DNA from: Bacteroidota bacterium
GTDB lineage: Bacteria > Bacteroidota > Ignavibacteria > Kapaibacteriales > UBA2268
NCBI GenBank assembly: GCA_021824625.1
Contig: JAKAKE010000085.1
Coordinates: 1-38,311, forward strand
DNA: 38,311 nucleotides
Direction: 5' to 3'
Shown here: positions 8,069 to 16,695 of the stretch, in pieces
Numbering within the stretch: the stretch's first letter is position 1
Layout of the letters: every line of letters starts with the position of its first letter
Position numbers and translations under genes: made by a program
Notes under the pieces: generated by a model
Databases searched by the model: none
The model's input: only the letters and a program-made list of their open reading frames with translations
Told to the model about the DNA's origin: nothing

Positions 8069-8833
8069 TCATATTATATAATAAATTTCAGGTTGTGTTC
8101 CCAATTCGGGCTTCCTTCTCATTGAAAAATTAGTTCCCAGCATAGTTCTAATCTCTGAATTTGGGTCCTCAAGGTCGCCAAACACCATTGCCTTGTTCGG
8201 ACAGGCTTCTACACAAGCAGGTTTCAGGCCTTTTGCTAATCGTTCATCACAGAAAGTGCATTTTTCGACGACACCTCTTGTCCTTGTCGGAAAATCAGGA
8301 TTCAATTGTTTGATATGTGGACGAGGTTCCCTCCAATTGAAGCTTCTCGAACTATAAGGACAAGCCGCCATGCAATACCTGCAACCGATACAGCGATGCC
8401 AGTCCATCATTACAATTCCATCCTTGCGTTTCCATGTCGCCTGAGTGGGGCAAACATTCACGCATGGCGGATTTTCGCAATGATTACAAAGTAATAGTGC
8501 AGGTTTATTTTTTATATCTGATGGGATATACTCATTTTCCTGCTCTATAAAAGCATGTTCAAATTTCTCTTTCCAAATCCATTTAATCTCATCTTTCTTA
8601 TTATTAAAGTGAGGCACATTGTGAGTACTGTGACAGGCTTCTATGCACTTCGTACAGCCTTCGGTCTCATGGCATTTTTTCAGGTCAACTACCATTGCCC
8701 AGCGTTTGCAGGCAAAGCCCTCTGATTTTCTGGCTTCAGCTTCGGCAAATACTTTCAAAGTTTGTTTGCCTGCTACACCAAGAGCTAAAGTTCCACCTGC
8801 TATTGCTAAAAATTTTCTTCTGTTTATACTCAT
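8069..8833 (-). CDS. dsrO: DsrO, periplasmic ferredoxin-like subunit of DsrMKJOP
   Basis: A 254-residue iron-sulfur protein with a twin-arginine signal (NRRKFLAIAGGTLALGVAG, Arg5-Arg6), so it is exported folded to the periplasm. Four cysteine groups typical of the DmsB/NrfC-like family are visible: CHETEGCTKCIEACH, CNHCENPPCVNVCP, CIGCRYCMAACP and CTFCDERLAKGLKPACVEACP. It would pass electrons between DsrJ and DsrP. Its ATG overlaps the dsrJ stop as ATGA (8830-8833), indicating translational coupling, and GGAG precedes it. Confidence 0.96.
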   Translation of the reverse strand: MSINRRKFLAIAGGTLALGVAGKQTLKVFAEAEARKSEGFACKRWAMVVDLKKCHETEGCTKCIEACHSTHNVPHFNNKKDEIKWIWKEKFEHAFIEQENEYIPSDIKNKPALLLCNHCENPPCVNVCPTQATWKRKDGIVMMDWHRCIGCRYCMAACPYSSRSFNWREPRPHIKQLNPDFPTRTRGVVEKCTFCDERLAKGLKPACVEACPNKAMVFGDLEDPNSEIRTMLGTNFSMRRKPELGTQPEIYYII

Positions 8834-9246
8834 TTCATTATCTCCTTCTTTACAAGCGACGGATCAATATGGCAGTCCCAGCAATAAGGTTTCACATCAA
8901 GATAATTATGACATTCGTCGCAGAATTTCGCCTTGTTTTCATGGCATTTCATACATGTTTTCGTTAAGCTCATTTCAGCTTTCACACCATTAAGCAAAAA
9001 ATAAGTTCCATCTGCTTTTTTCAGAAATCTTACATCCTGCCTTACCACTTTATCCCTCCATGTATTCAGCATCTCCATATGGTAGTCTTTCATGTACTCT
9101 CTGCTCTCGATGCACTTTCCGCTCTGAGGAAGTTGAGGATTAGCTTTCACTGATGATTTTCCTCCTGCCAAATTAATCAGTATCGGCGATGTAAATAAAA
9201 GTATGAATATTAATATTCCAATTAAAACTTTTCCTGTGTCGTACAT
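8830..9246 (-). CDS. dsrJ: DsrJ, triheme cytochrome c subunit
   Basis: A 138-residue membrane-anchored periplasmic cytochrome. An uncleaved-looking hydrophobic N-terminus (residues about 7-27) is followed by the conserved CIESREYMKDYHMEMLNTWR region, whose Cys45 corresponds to the unusual cysteine heme ligand known in DsrJ. Three CXXCH sites follow: CMKCH (98-102), CDECH (109-113) and CWDCH (122-126). It starts 1 bp after dsrK behind a strong AGGAGG. Family membership is clear from the triheme pattern and operon position. Confidence 0.95.
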   Translation of the reverse strand: MYDTGKVLIGILIFILLFTSPILINLAGGKSSVKANPQLPQSGKCIESREYMKDYHMEMLNTWRDKVVRQDVRFLKKADGTYFLLNGVKAEMSLTKTCMKCHENKAKFCDECHNYLDVKPYCWDCHIDPSLVKKEIMK

Positions 9247-9247
9247 A

Positions 9248-10858
9248 TTATAGAACCTCCTTCCGGGGTAAAGGATTATTTCTCAAATCGGTCATTCTTT
9301 CCTTCTCCCCTTTCATCACAAGAGCATTACCGACAAGTTCATGAATACCTGCAACCTCAACTCCCGGCACCCAATATTGCAGAAGTGGAGGAAGTGTAGC
9401 CTTATCAATAGCACAAATACATGTCAATAAATTTACACCGTTGTTTTCAGCGACGTATTTAACTGCATTTGCCCTGGGGAAACCACCTCTCATCCTCATC
9501 TCGAAGTTTTCTTCTGTACCAAGACCTGCACCGCTCCCACAGCAGAAAGTCTGCTCTCTTATTGTATTGTCGGGCATTTCTGTGAAGTTGTTCAATACAT
9601 TTTCAAGTATATATCTCGGCTCCTCGAATAGTCCCATTGCCCTTGCAGGATTGCATGAATCATGGAATGTTGCATTCCAATGATTGTTTCTGCTTTTATC
9701 TAATTTAATTTTATTATTCTTGATTAAATCGGCTGTGAACTCTGTAATATGAACCATCTTTGTTGAACGGGTATTTTCGAACACAGTTCCCGTGATTGGT
9801 GATTTGGGTACTTCCAAAAAATCAGCGGGGCCATTGAGTGTATCCATGTATTGATGAAGCACCCGCCACATGTGCCCGCACTCGCCCCCGATAATCCATT
9901 TTACCTTGAGCCTTTTTGCTTCGGCATATATTTTAGCATTCAATGCCTTCATCAATTCATGGGAAACAAACGAGCCGAAATTACCACCCTCTGAGGCAAA
10001 AGATGAAAATGTAAAATCCAATCCTATTTCATGGAACAGCGCCATATATCCGAGAAGGGTGAAATAATGAGGCTCTCCAAAATAATCGGCAGATGGTATA
10101 ACAAATAAAATTTCTGCACCCTTCTTGTTTATTGGAGTCTCAACCCTGATGCCTGTCAAATCTTCGAGGTCGTCTGCAGCAAATTCTATCGAATCCTTGA
10201 ATCCGTGAGGTTGAATCCCGAGGTGATTTCCTGTCCTGTGGCAATTTGAAACAGGCGTCATCACCCAGTCAATGTTAACGCCAATCAGGTTCATCAGCTC
10301 ACGTGCAAGAAATGTAATTTCCGCTGTGTCAATACCGTAAGGACAGAACACAGAACATCTTCGGCATTGAGTGCATTGATAAAAATAATAGAACCATTCT
10401 TTCAATACATCAAATGTAAGTTCAGTTGCACCTGCCATTCCAGCCATAAGCTTGCCTGCGAGAGTAAATTCTTTCCTATAGACTGCTCTCAGAAGTTCAG
10501 CTCTCAGCACCGGCATATTCTTCGGGTCGCCTGAGCCAATAAAGAAATGGCATTTATCCGCACAAGCTCCGCATCTTACGCATATATCCATGAACAATTT
10601 CAGAGAACGGAATTTATCAATCCTTTCCCGAAATCCTTCGAGAATAATTTCCTTCCAGTTCTCCGGCAGTTTCCAGTCTTCATCATAAGGCTGCCACTTT
10701 CTCGGATTAGGCTGATGAACATATTTTAGGCTTTCGGGATTTCCTCCATAATTGTATGTTCCTTTTTTATATTCAACCGGATTATCAATCCAGTGTTTCT
10801 TCGGAGGTTTATAACTGATTGTCTGAGCTAATTCTTCCGGTTTCATCTTAAGAGACAT
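9248..10858 (-). CDS. dsrK: DsrK, HdrD-like catalytic subunit of DsrMKJOP
   Basis: A 536-residue cytoplasmic iron-sulfur protein of the HdrD family, thought to reduce the DsrC trisulfide. Two [4Fe-4S] ferredoxin-type motifs are present: CVRCGACADKCH (Cys93-103) and CTQCRRCSVFCP (Cys162-172). The C-terminal half carries the CCG-type region with TFHDSCNPARAMG and QTFCCGSGAGLG, expected to bind the special catalytic [4Fe-4S] cluster. Its start overlaps dsrM by 11 bp and has an AGGAGG. Length and motifs are complete. Confidence 0.96.
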   Translation of the reverse strand: MSLKMKPEELAQTISYKPPKKHWIDNPVEYKKGTYNYGGNPESLKYVHQPNPRKWQPYDEDWKLPENWKEIILEGFRERIDKFRSLKLFMDICVRCGACADKCHFFIGSGDPKNMPVLRAELLRAVYRKEFTLAGKLMAGMAGATELTFDVLKEWFYYFYQCTQCRRCSVFCPYGIDTAEITFLARELMNLIGVNIDWVMTPVSNCHRTGNHLGIQPHGFKDSIEFAADDLEDLTGIRVETPINKKGAEILFVIPSADYFGEPHYFTLLGYMALFHEIGLDFTFSSFASEGGNFGSFVSHELMKALNAKIYAEAKRLKVKWIIGGECGHMWRVLHQYMDTLNGPADFLEVPKSPITGTVFENTRSTKMVHITEFTADLIKNNKIKLDKSRNNHWNATFHDSCNPARAMGLFEEPRYILENVLNNFTEMPDNTIREQTFCCGSGAGLGTEENFEMRMRGGFPRANAVKYVAENNGVNLLTCICAIDKATLPPLLQYWVPGVEVAGIHELVGNALVMKGEKERMTDLRNNPLPRKEVL

Positions 10859-11864
10859 GGCTTTCCTCCTTATCTAACGGCATACCCGCTCCCTTCATCA
10901 CTGTCCTGAACTCATCTTCGTATTCTTCGTAAGTATGCGGCTTCATCTTTAATTCATCTATCCATGGGTTAACATGCCTTACCATCCTGTTTGTATTAGC
11001 AAGGTTTCTTGTGGGACTCATAAATATCCCGGTCAAATGCACCAGTTTACTCATAGGGAAATAAATCAAGAGTGAGCAAACAAAGAACAAGTGTAGATAG
11101 AACCAGGAGCTTAAACCAACAGCATGTACAGATGGCGAAAAGCTTAGAATACCCAGCATCAATTCTTTAACAGCAACAAGGTCTGTCTTGAAAAAATATC
11201 TCATTAATATTCCCGTGATTGCAATCCCCGATATTAACAGTAGGGGAAAATAATCTGACGGCAAAGAAATATATCTGATTTTAGAATCAAACACACGCCT
11301 GAAAAACAAGTATGAGAGAGCTGCTACAATTACACAATCTGTAATATATATAATCGGAACCCATATCTGGAAAAACCCGTCTATTTCCTGCAAATAAGGA
11401 ACAAAGAATGGTATCGGTTGTGTGAAAAACCTGAAGTGTCTCAGGAAAATTATTAAAAATGACCAGTGAAATGCAAGGCTGAAAAGCCAGAGCCATTTGT
11501 TTGCCCCGTAAGTCAGATTTGGCCCTTCTTTCAATTCCGCTTTCGTATTTCTGAACAATGAACGGAAGAACAGCACTTCCAGAGCCATCCTGCCAAGCAC
11601 ACCAAGATATGAACTCGGATTATCGAGTCGGTTCTGCTTGATGAATGACAATGATTTCTGCTGGCCGCCCGTTGTCGGAATGCGAAAGGGAACCGGCGAG
11701 CGAGCCCATATTACAATTCGAACAATAATACCGACAATAAACACCGTTATTGCTATATATGGTATTATCACAGCGAAAACGTAATTCAATCCGGGGACGT
11801 TCGCTCCTATTAAGCCGAGCAGTGTGAGTGCGGCTAATGCAACTAACGAAAACCAGATTCCCAT
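10848..11864 (-). CDS. dsrM: DsrM, cytochrome b (NarI-like) subunit
   Basis: A 338-residue membrane protein with an N-terminal extension of two hydrophobic segments and a NarI-like cytochrome b core. Candidate heme-ligand histidines lie in LAFHWSFLIIFLRHFRFF and near SKLVHLTGIFMSPTRN. It takes electrons from menaquinol and delivers them to DsrK. It is the first gene of dsrMKJOP; the upstream 400 bp contain palindromic elements and presumably the promoter. The short cytochrome b gene at 18.6-19.3 kb is a distant second member of this family in the window. Confidence 0.94.
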   Translation of the reverse strand: MGIWFSLVALAALTLLGLIGANVPGLNYVFAVIIPYIAITVFIVGIIVRIVIWARSPVPFRIPTTGGQQKSLSFIKQNRLDNPSSYLGVLGRMALEVLFFRSLFRNTKAELKEGPNLTYGANKWLWLFSLAFHWSFLIIFLRHFRFFTQPIPFFVPYLQEIDGFFQIWVPIIYITDCVIVAALSYLFFRRVFDSKIRYISLPSDYFPLLLISGIAITGILMRYFFKTDLVAVKELMLGILSFSPSVHAVGLSSWFYLHLFFVCSLLIYFPMSKLVHLTGIFMSPTRNLANTNRMVRHVNPWIDELKMKPHTYEEYEDEFRTVMKGAGMPLDKEESHVS

Positions 11865-11964
11865 TAAAAATTATCCTTAATTTATTATCAATTAATTTTA
11901 TTTTAAATATTTTTCATTTTACTATGCTGAGTCAATTAACTCCGACAATGGACTTTTTTTTTAT

Positions 11965-12094
11965 TGAATAGCCGCTATCTTCAGATAGTGGAGGTTTTTT
12001 TGTAGGGACACAAAATTTTGTGTCCCTACATTCAAGGAAAAATCCCGATTCGTTATCATAAACCGTCCCACTACTTAAAAGTAGTGGCTATTCA
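11965..12094. repeat. Composite palindromic element, copy 1
   Basis: A 130-bp unit bounded by perfect 9-bp inverted repeats, TGAATAGCC (11965-11973) and GGCTATTCA (12086-12094). It contains three nested palindromes: CCGCTATCT/AGATAGTGG (11972-11991), a 30-nt perfect palindrome whose arms are TGTAGGGACACAAAA and TTTTGTGTCCCTACA (12001-12030), and CCACTACTT/AAGTAGTGG (12068-12087). A related copy lies at 37646-37759. REP-like dispersed elements of this type are non-coding. Confidence 0.85.
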
Positions 12095-12215
12095 TCAATA
12101 TTAAACTTCTTAAATTCTTGCAATAAATTGAAGTGCAAATTATATACTGTAATGAGGGTGTTGTAAAATAGTATTTGGAAATTATTATTATTAATATCGT
12201 ATTAATAATGCACCG

Positions 12216-12255
12216 CCTTATCGTCTGATAAGGTTCTGCTGCCGATTAAGGCAGC
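12216..12255 (+). other. Two adjacent hairpins before the NYN pseudogene
   Basis: CCTTATC/GATAAGG (12216-12233) and GCTGCC/GGCAGC (12238-12255); the second is followed by ATTTTTTTTATTT, a terminator-like layout on the plus strand. They lie just before ATG 12274, so they may be a relic of an upstream gene, a leader attenuator, or a dispersed repeat. Confidence 0.5.
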
Positions 12256-12273
12256 ATTTTTTTTATTTAAATA

Positions 12274-12918
12274 ATGAAAAGTGTAACATTTTATTTTGAT
12301 GGCTTTAATTTTTATTATGGTCTTCGTAATCAAGTCCGTAAAGATAGGATTTGGAAAAAGTATTATTGGATAGATTTTATTAAATTCTGCGAACAATTTC
12401 TAGGTACTGACCAAATGATTCTAAAAGTCAAGTACTTTACTGCTGCACCTCTTAATGCAGGTAAACAAAGCAGACAGAGTGCATTATTCAAAGCTAATAA
12501 ATTAATTAATGATGATAAATTCGAGATTATAAGAGGAAAATATTACAAAAAAAGCATTCAATGCCAAATTTGAAATCAGTTATTTTATATCCCTGAAGAG
12601 AAGCGAACAGATGTGAATATATCAGTTCATTTAATAGGTGACATTTCACTCAATAAAACAGATATTGCTATTTTGATTAGTGCTGATAGTGACTTAGTTC
12701 CAGCTATTGAATTTATAAATGAAAACTTTAATGAAAAGAAAATAAAAGTTTACTTTCCACCTAGTAATTCAAGTACCGATTTATTTAATGCTATAAATCG
12801 TAAAGTTGTTTTTCTTGATAACAATAAATATAAATTTGAAAATAGTATAATGCCAGATATAGTATATGATAAAGATAAAACTGATTTTGCAACGATTCCC
12901 CAAAAATGGAAAATATAA
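12274..12918 (+). pseudogene. NYN-domain (PIN-like) protein interrupted by one in-frame TGA
   Basis: The sequence from ATG 12274 to TAA 12918 is one continuous reading frame except for TGA at 12571-12573. The first part (SVTFYFDGFNFYYGLRN) has the N-terminal acidic motif of NYN-domain ribonucleases and the second part (DIAILISADSDLVPAIEF) has the second acidic motif, so both halves belong to one protein of about 214 residues. At the break the frame reads SIQCQI-stop-NQLFYIPEEKRTDVNI; the stop takes the second position of an apparent Cys-x2-Cys pair. Nonsense mutation or a sequencing error is the likeliest explanation; recoding is an outside possibility, as no convincing SECIS-like hairpin follows. 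Other genes in the window end normally at TGA, so the genetic code is standard. Confidence 0.8.
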
Positions 12919-12965
12919 TTTATTATATAGTACTTATTTAAAGTGAATTATTTAAGTTAACTTAT

Positions 12966-13895
12966 TCACGCTTCTTCAAAGTAATCTATATCTATCTTCT
13001 TAACCTCGTAATTAGATTTTGATGCAAGACCTATGTTATATTCAATCATTAAATCAGCAAGTTCCTTACCGTCAATCAAAATAATTTTTGGTTCAATTTG
13101 TGCAACAAAATCATAAGCACTTTTGGGATAATTTGATGTTGAAATAAAAATACCCTTCTTTGCTTTCTTTGATAGAAGAGAACCTGCAAAATCTCTTATT
13201 TGACCTACGGGAACAGTATTATCCCATTTTTTTGCCTGTACATAAATTGTATCAAGTCCTAATTTATCTTCTTTGATAATTCCGTCAATTCCTCCATCAC
13301 CTGATTTCCCGATAATCTGCCCCGCTTCCTTTTTTGAACCACCATAACCCATTTTGATTAATAAGTCAATAACCAACCGTTCAAAAAATCCTGGAGTACA
13401 ATTTTTTATTTTCTCAATTATATCAGATGCTAATTCATCTTTTAATCTGGCAAATGAATAATCTAAAAGTTCTTCAGGAGTTTTTTCACTTTCAATTCCA
13501 ACTTCGATATGAGAATTAGAATTTTCATCTTTTCTGGCTTGGTAAGATGTCTGATAAGATGTTTGCCATTCTTTAAATTCAGGTAGTTCCTGTAGAAATT
13601 TAATATCAATACGTTTCGGTTTACTTGCTAAAACCTTTTTTCCCTTATCAGTTATTTTGTAAACAGCCCTTCTTGGTTTATCAATTAATTGAGCTTTTTT
13701 TAAATATGTTCTTGACCACCCAACACGATTATTAATTATTTCTTGGTTTCCGCTGGGTAAAAGTTCTTTGCGCTCATCATCGGTTAATTCAAATTTGATT
13801 GAGATTTGTGTGATTAAATCTTGCAGTTCATGTTCTTGACCATCACCCAAAACTTCTAATAAAGGCAGCATTATTGTTTGGAAATCAGGTATCAT
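12966..13895 (-). CDS. mrr: Mrr-family restriction endonuclease
   Basis: A 309-residue protein with an N-terminal Mrr_N winged-helix domain (residues about 6-95, including VGWSRTYLKKAQLIDKPRRA) and a C-terminal Mrr_cat PD-(D/E)xK nuclease domain (about 165-290). Catalytic residues are Asp204 in GDGGIDGII and Gln220-x-Lys222 in YVQAKKW. Mrr enzymes are type IV restriction nucleases that cleave modified or foreign DNA. It is intact and stands alone among an NYN pseudogene and a MjaI-like nuclease, forming a small defence patch between the two dsr-related clusters. Confidence 0.9.
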   Translation of the reverse strand: MIPDFQTIMLPLLEVLGDGQEHELQDLITQISIKFELTDDERKELLPSGNQEIINNRVGWSRTYLKKAQLIDKPRRAVYKITDKGKKVLASKPKRIDIKFLQELPEFKEWQTSYQTSYQARKDENSNSHIEVGIESEKTPEELLDYSFARLKDELASDIIEKIKNCTPGFFERLVIDLLIKMGYGGSKKEAGQIIGKSGDGGIDGIIKEDKLGLDTIYVQAKKWDNTVPVGQIRDFAGSLLSKKAKKGIFISTSNYPKSAYDFVAQIEPKIILIDGKELADLMIEYNIGLASKSNYEVKKIDIDYFEEA

Positions 13896-14055
13896 AAATA
13901 TTTTTTGTAATAGTGAAGTAAATATGATTAATTACAACTATTTCTTAACGTTTTACGAAATTTACATACAAATAAATTAAAATGCAATTAATATTTTTAT
14001 TAGATTTGACACTGAAAAAAAGCAGAATGAATTTAAATTTTCAATACTTAGAATA

Positions 14056-14565
14056 ATGTACGAAAATCAAATACAAAATATATTAAAAGAAAATCCACAA
14101 ATTCAAGAAATACTTGGTAAGGTTCTACACAAGAGACTTATTAATGAATTGAAAACAAATCTTTATGATTTCTCAGAACAAGAATGTATTAATTATATTC
14201 ATAATATTACATCTTTTAGTAAACTTGCTGGATATATAAGACAAAATTCTGCTATTTATGATAATTTAGCTAAACTTTTTCCAACTTTAAATCTTGAAGA
14301 AATAGAACCAGAGTATGAACATTCTTTAGATATTGATTATACAGCAAGAGTTGGTAACAATTCTATTGGATTTCAAATCAAACCTATTACTGCAAAATAT
14401 AGCTTTGCAAATTATTCGCCAACTGAAAGAATGAAAGCCGGTTTTAAGGAATTTAAAGAAAAATTTGGTGGAAATGTTTTTATAATTTTTAGCTTAGATG
14501 GTGAAATTGGGAATGAAGATATAATCACCGAAATCCAATCCGAAATTGAAAGATTGAGTAAATAA
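14056..14565 (+). CDS. Probable type II restriction endonuclease, MjaI-like
   Basis: A 169-residue protein with a PD-(D/E)xK-like core, LDIDYTARVGNNSIGFQIKP (Asp92/Asp94, Gln107-x-Lys109), followed by RMKAGFKEFKEKFGGNVFIIF. This resembles the C-terminal half of the MjaI restriction endonuclease family. No cognate DNA methyltransferase is in the window, and I cannot tell whether the protein is full length or lacks an N-terminal part. An unprotected active nuclease would be harmful, so it may be inactive, truncated or protected from elsewhere. The start at ATG 14056 has no strong ribosome binding site. Assignment is from motif pattern only. Confidence 0.6.
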   Translation: MYENQIQNILKENPQIQEILGKVLHKRLINELKTNLYDFSEQECINYIHNITSFSKLAGYIRQNSAIYDNLAKLFPTLNLEEIEPEYEHSLDIDYTARVGNNSIGFQIKPITAKYSFANYSPTERMKAGFKEFKEKFGGNVFIIFSLDGEIGNEDIITEIQSEIERLSK

Positions 14566-14573
14566 TGTAATTT

Positions 14574-15086
14574 CTATTCTCTCTCCCCATACTTCTCATT
14601 CAATCTGTCCACCATCTTGCCGTATCTGGCTTTGACTTCACCCGCTTTGATTTCAAATACTTTCTCTTTCAGTCCAACATATATATCAAATGCAAGCGAG
14701 ACAGCCTGGTCAATCCTCGATTCAAAATCCAACACTTCCCCGAAAAGCATTTTATCCTTCTCATCATGATGATACTCTTTCCTGATGATTTTCTTCAGTA
14801 AATAGAAAAAACCGACAGCTTCCGAAGGTGAGAAATCCTGCACGGTTCTGATTTTTATTATATCTTCTATAGCTGTATTGAGTTTCTGCGGGTCAGTGGG
14901 AACGATTAGCTCATCTAAAATTTCAGGAAGACGAACTGAGAAGGTATATCCAACCGGATTGCCGAATTGATTTTTATTTTCGAACAGGAATTTACCTGCT
15001 TCATCTGGATAGGTCTCAATTACGGCTTTGAGCCATTTCTCTGCGATTTGGCTTTTGCGCTGCTCCAGTATTTCGTGAAATTTCAT
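14574..15086 (-). CDS. RsbRD_N-domain protein associated with the DsrMK-like module
   Basis: A 170-residue, mostly helical soluble protein resembling the RsbT co-antagonist RsbRD N-terminal domain (residues about 5-145: ILEQRKSQIAEKWLKAVIETYP, YTFSVRLPEILDELI, SPSEAVGFFYLLKKIIR). Proteins of this type occur next to dsrMK-like genes in sulfate reducers, and related domains act as non-heme-globin-like sensors in stressosome proteins. It lies 173 bp downstream of the kinase gene on the same strand, so it is plausibly part of the same regulatory unit. The C-terminal tail is charged and likely helical. Function is inferred only from the domain and its neighbours. Confidence 0.75.
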   Translation of the reverse strand: MKFHEILEQRKSQIAEKWLKAVIETYPDEAGKFLFENKNQFGNPVGYTFSVRLPEILDELIVPTDPQKLNTAIEDIIKIRTVQDFSPSEAVGFFYLLKKIIRKEYHHDEKDKMLFGEVLDFESRIDQAVSLAFDIYVGLKEKVFEIKAGEVKARYGKMVDRLNEKYGERE

Positions 15087-15259
15087 AATTCAGGAAAAAT
15101 CAGTTCAATTCAAAAATAACATATATAATATTTCACTCAATGATATAATCAAGTATGAGTGCAATTATAAAATTCCCTACTTTTTCATATAAAATGAAAT
15201 GTATTTTTCTGTCTGTAATGTGGATGTTGTATTAATATGATAATTTATTTTGTAGAATT

Positions 15260-16693
15260 TCAATTTCTCTTCAGCTTCACCAAAAACCTCGCCCCCTGTC
15301 CGGGCTCAGCTTCGACTGTGATTTCACCTCCATGTTCATCTACTATTTTTTTAACTATCATCAACCCGAAACCGCTTCCGCCGCTCCCTTTGGATGAATA
15401 CATTGTAGTGAATAACTTGCTTTTCACATCAGGTTCAATTCCGACTCCATCATCCGATATTTCAAGTTTAATTGTGCTGTCAGTCTCGCTGAGATGAATG
15501 CAGATTTCATGAGCTTGTTTTTCTTTATCCCAGATGCAGGCATGAATAGCATTCTCTACTAATGTTAATATTAATGTATAAAGAGATTTTTTATCACCAA
15601 AGTACGTTTGCAATTCAGAAATTTCAAGATTAACTTTAATATTATTGTCCTTGAATTTCTTAGTGTATAAATCGTGGATTTCCCGGCAGAATTGGTCAAT
15701 CTTCACTTCTTCCTTCTCAGGCAGTCGCTCCTTTGCAAAGTAAAGCATGTCTAATACCAAATGTGAAATCCTTTCCACATTTCGCTGGACCATGTCCCAG
15801 CCCTTCTTGACAGTCGTATCCTGCTTATTGCGAAAACCCGAATCAACAACATACATGCCACCTTCCAAACCCGTAACGATACCCTTAATCGTGTGGGCAA
15901 GACTCGATACAAGCTGTCCGAGGTGTGTCATCTGTGTATTGGAATTCATCAGGTTCGTTATGTTTGTGGACATTTCCATTACAGAATTGATATTCCCCCG
16001 GTTATCCCTGATAGGTGTAGCATATACGAGCATATTAATAGGCTCGCCTTTTTTTGAAGAAACTATTTCTTCGCTGAAATGCACGTTCCCGTCCTCAAAT
16101 ACCTTTGCAACAGAGCAGACTTCACACCTTTCATTTCTTTTTTTATACACCTTGTAGCAGTATTCCCCCGGCGAGCCCCCGAATTCATCCTTGAACTGCT
16201 TATTCACATCAATAAGCCTGAAATTCCTGTCCTGCACCGAGATGTAGCAGGGTACTTCATCATAAAGAGTGCGGTATTTTTCGGAGCTTTCTTCGAGCTT
16301 TCTCTGGAGCCGTTTAGTCTCTGTGATATCAGTTGCCATTTCCATGATGGCAACTATATTACCTGTATCATCCCTAACCGGGGCAACATTAACAATCACA
16401 TTAATCGGCAATCCCTCCTGCGAAAATACTATTTCCTCGCTCTCGTGGATTCGCCCGTCAATGAACACACTGTCCATTGGACAAACCTCGCACTTTTCAT
16501 CACGAAGTTTATAAACCGTATAACATGGCTCTCCCAGCCTGTCCCCAAATGTTTCCCTGAATCTTCGGTTGGCTTTTATAATACTGTGGCTCCTATCCTG
16601 AAGGGATATGTAGCATGGCACTTCCTCGAAAAGCAGTGCATCCGGTATTTTGAACGATTCGTAGTCCATCGCTTCAAAAGATGCAAAAGACAA
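15260..16693 (-). CDS. Sensor histidine kinase with two cysteine-rich PAS domains
   Basis: A 477-residue soluble kinase without obvious membrane segments. PAS1 (about 17-130) and PAS2 (about 140-250) each carry the same four-cysteine pattern: VPCYIS (Cys27, Cys149), E-x-CY (Cys57, Cys179) and C-E-V-C (Cys68/71, Cys190/193). The transmitter follows, with His267 in LAHTIKG, the N box NAIHAC (Asn381), DDGVGI and [13 protein letters not shown]. The repeated cysteines suggest a metal, Fe-S or thiol redox sensor; that is inference. It starts 2 bp after the DsrK-receiver fusion gene, so the receiver is the obvious phosphorylation target. The start is TTG 16693 or ATG 16669; neither has a strong ribosome binding site. 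Confidence 0.93.
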   Translation of the reverse strand: MSFASFEAMDYESFKIPDALLFEEVPCYISLQDRSHSIIKANRRFRETFGDRLGEPCYTVYKLRDEKCEVCPMDSVFIDGRIHESEEIVFSQEGLPINVIVNVAPVRDDTGNIVAIMEMATDITETKRLQRKLEESSEKYRTLYDEVPCYISVQDRNFRLIDVNKQFKDEFGGSPGEYCYKVYKKRNERCEVCSVAKVFEDGNVHFSEEIVSSKKGEPINMLVYATPIRDNRGNINSVMEMSTNITNLMNSNTQMTHLGQLVSSLAHTIKGIVTGLEGGMYVVDSGFRNKQDTTVKKGWDMVQRNVERISHLVLDMLYFAKERLPEKEEVKIDQFCREIHDLYTKKFKDNNIKVNLEISELQTYFGDKKSLYTLILTLVENAIHACIWDKEKQAHEICIHLSETDSTIKLEISDDGVGIEPDVKSKLFTTMYSSKGSGGSGFGLMIVKKIVDEHGGEITVEAEPGQGARFLVKLKRN

Positions 16694-16695
16694 AT

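Larger units (their letters stand above)
11865..12273. other. Gene-free region of palindromic elements upstream of dsrM
   Basis: About 400 bp between divergent dsrM (minus) and the NYN-domain pseudogene (plus). It holds the composite palindromic element at 11965-12094 and two hairpins at 12216-12255. The stretch from about 11865 to 11960 must contain the dsrMKJOP leader and promoter, but I see no clear consensus. Confidence 0.65.

Noticed and set aside
12571-12573. Alternative genetic code with TGA read as an amino acid.
   Set aside because: Several intact genes in the window end at TGA in the expected place (for example dsrJ and the SQR-like gene), so the code is standard; at most this is one recoded or mutated site.
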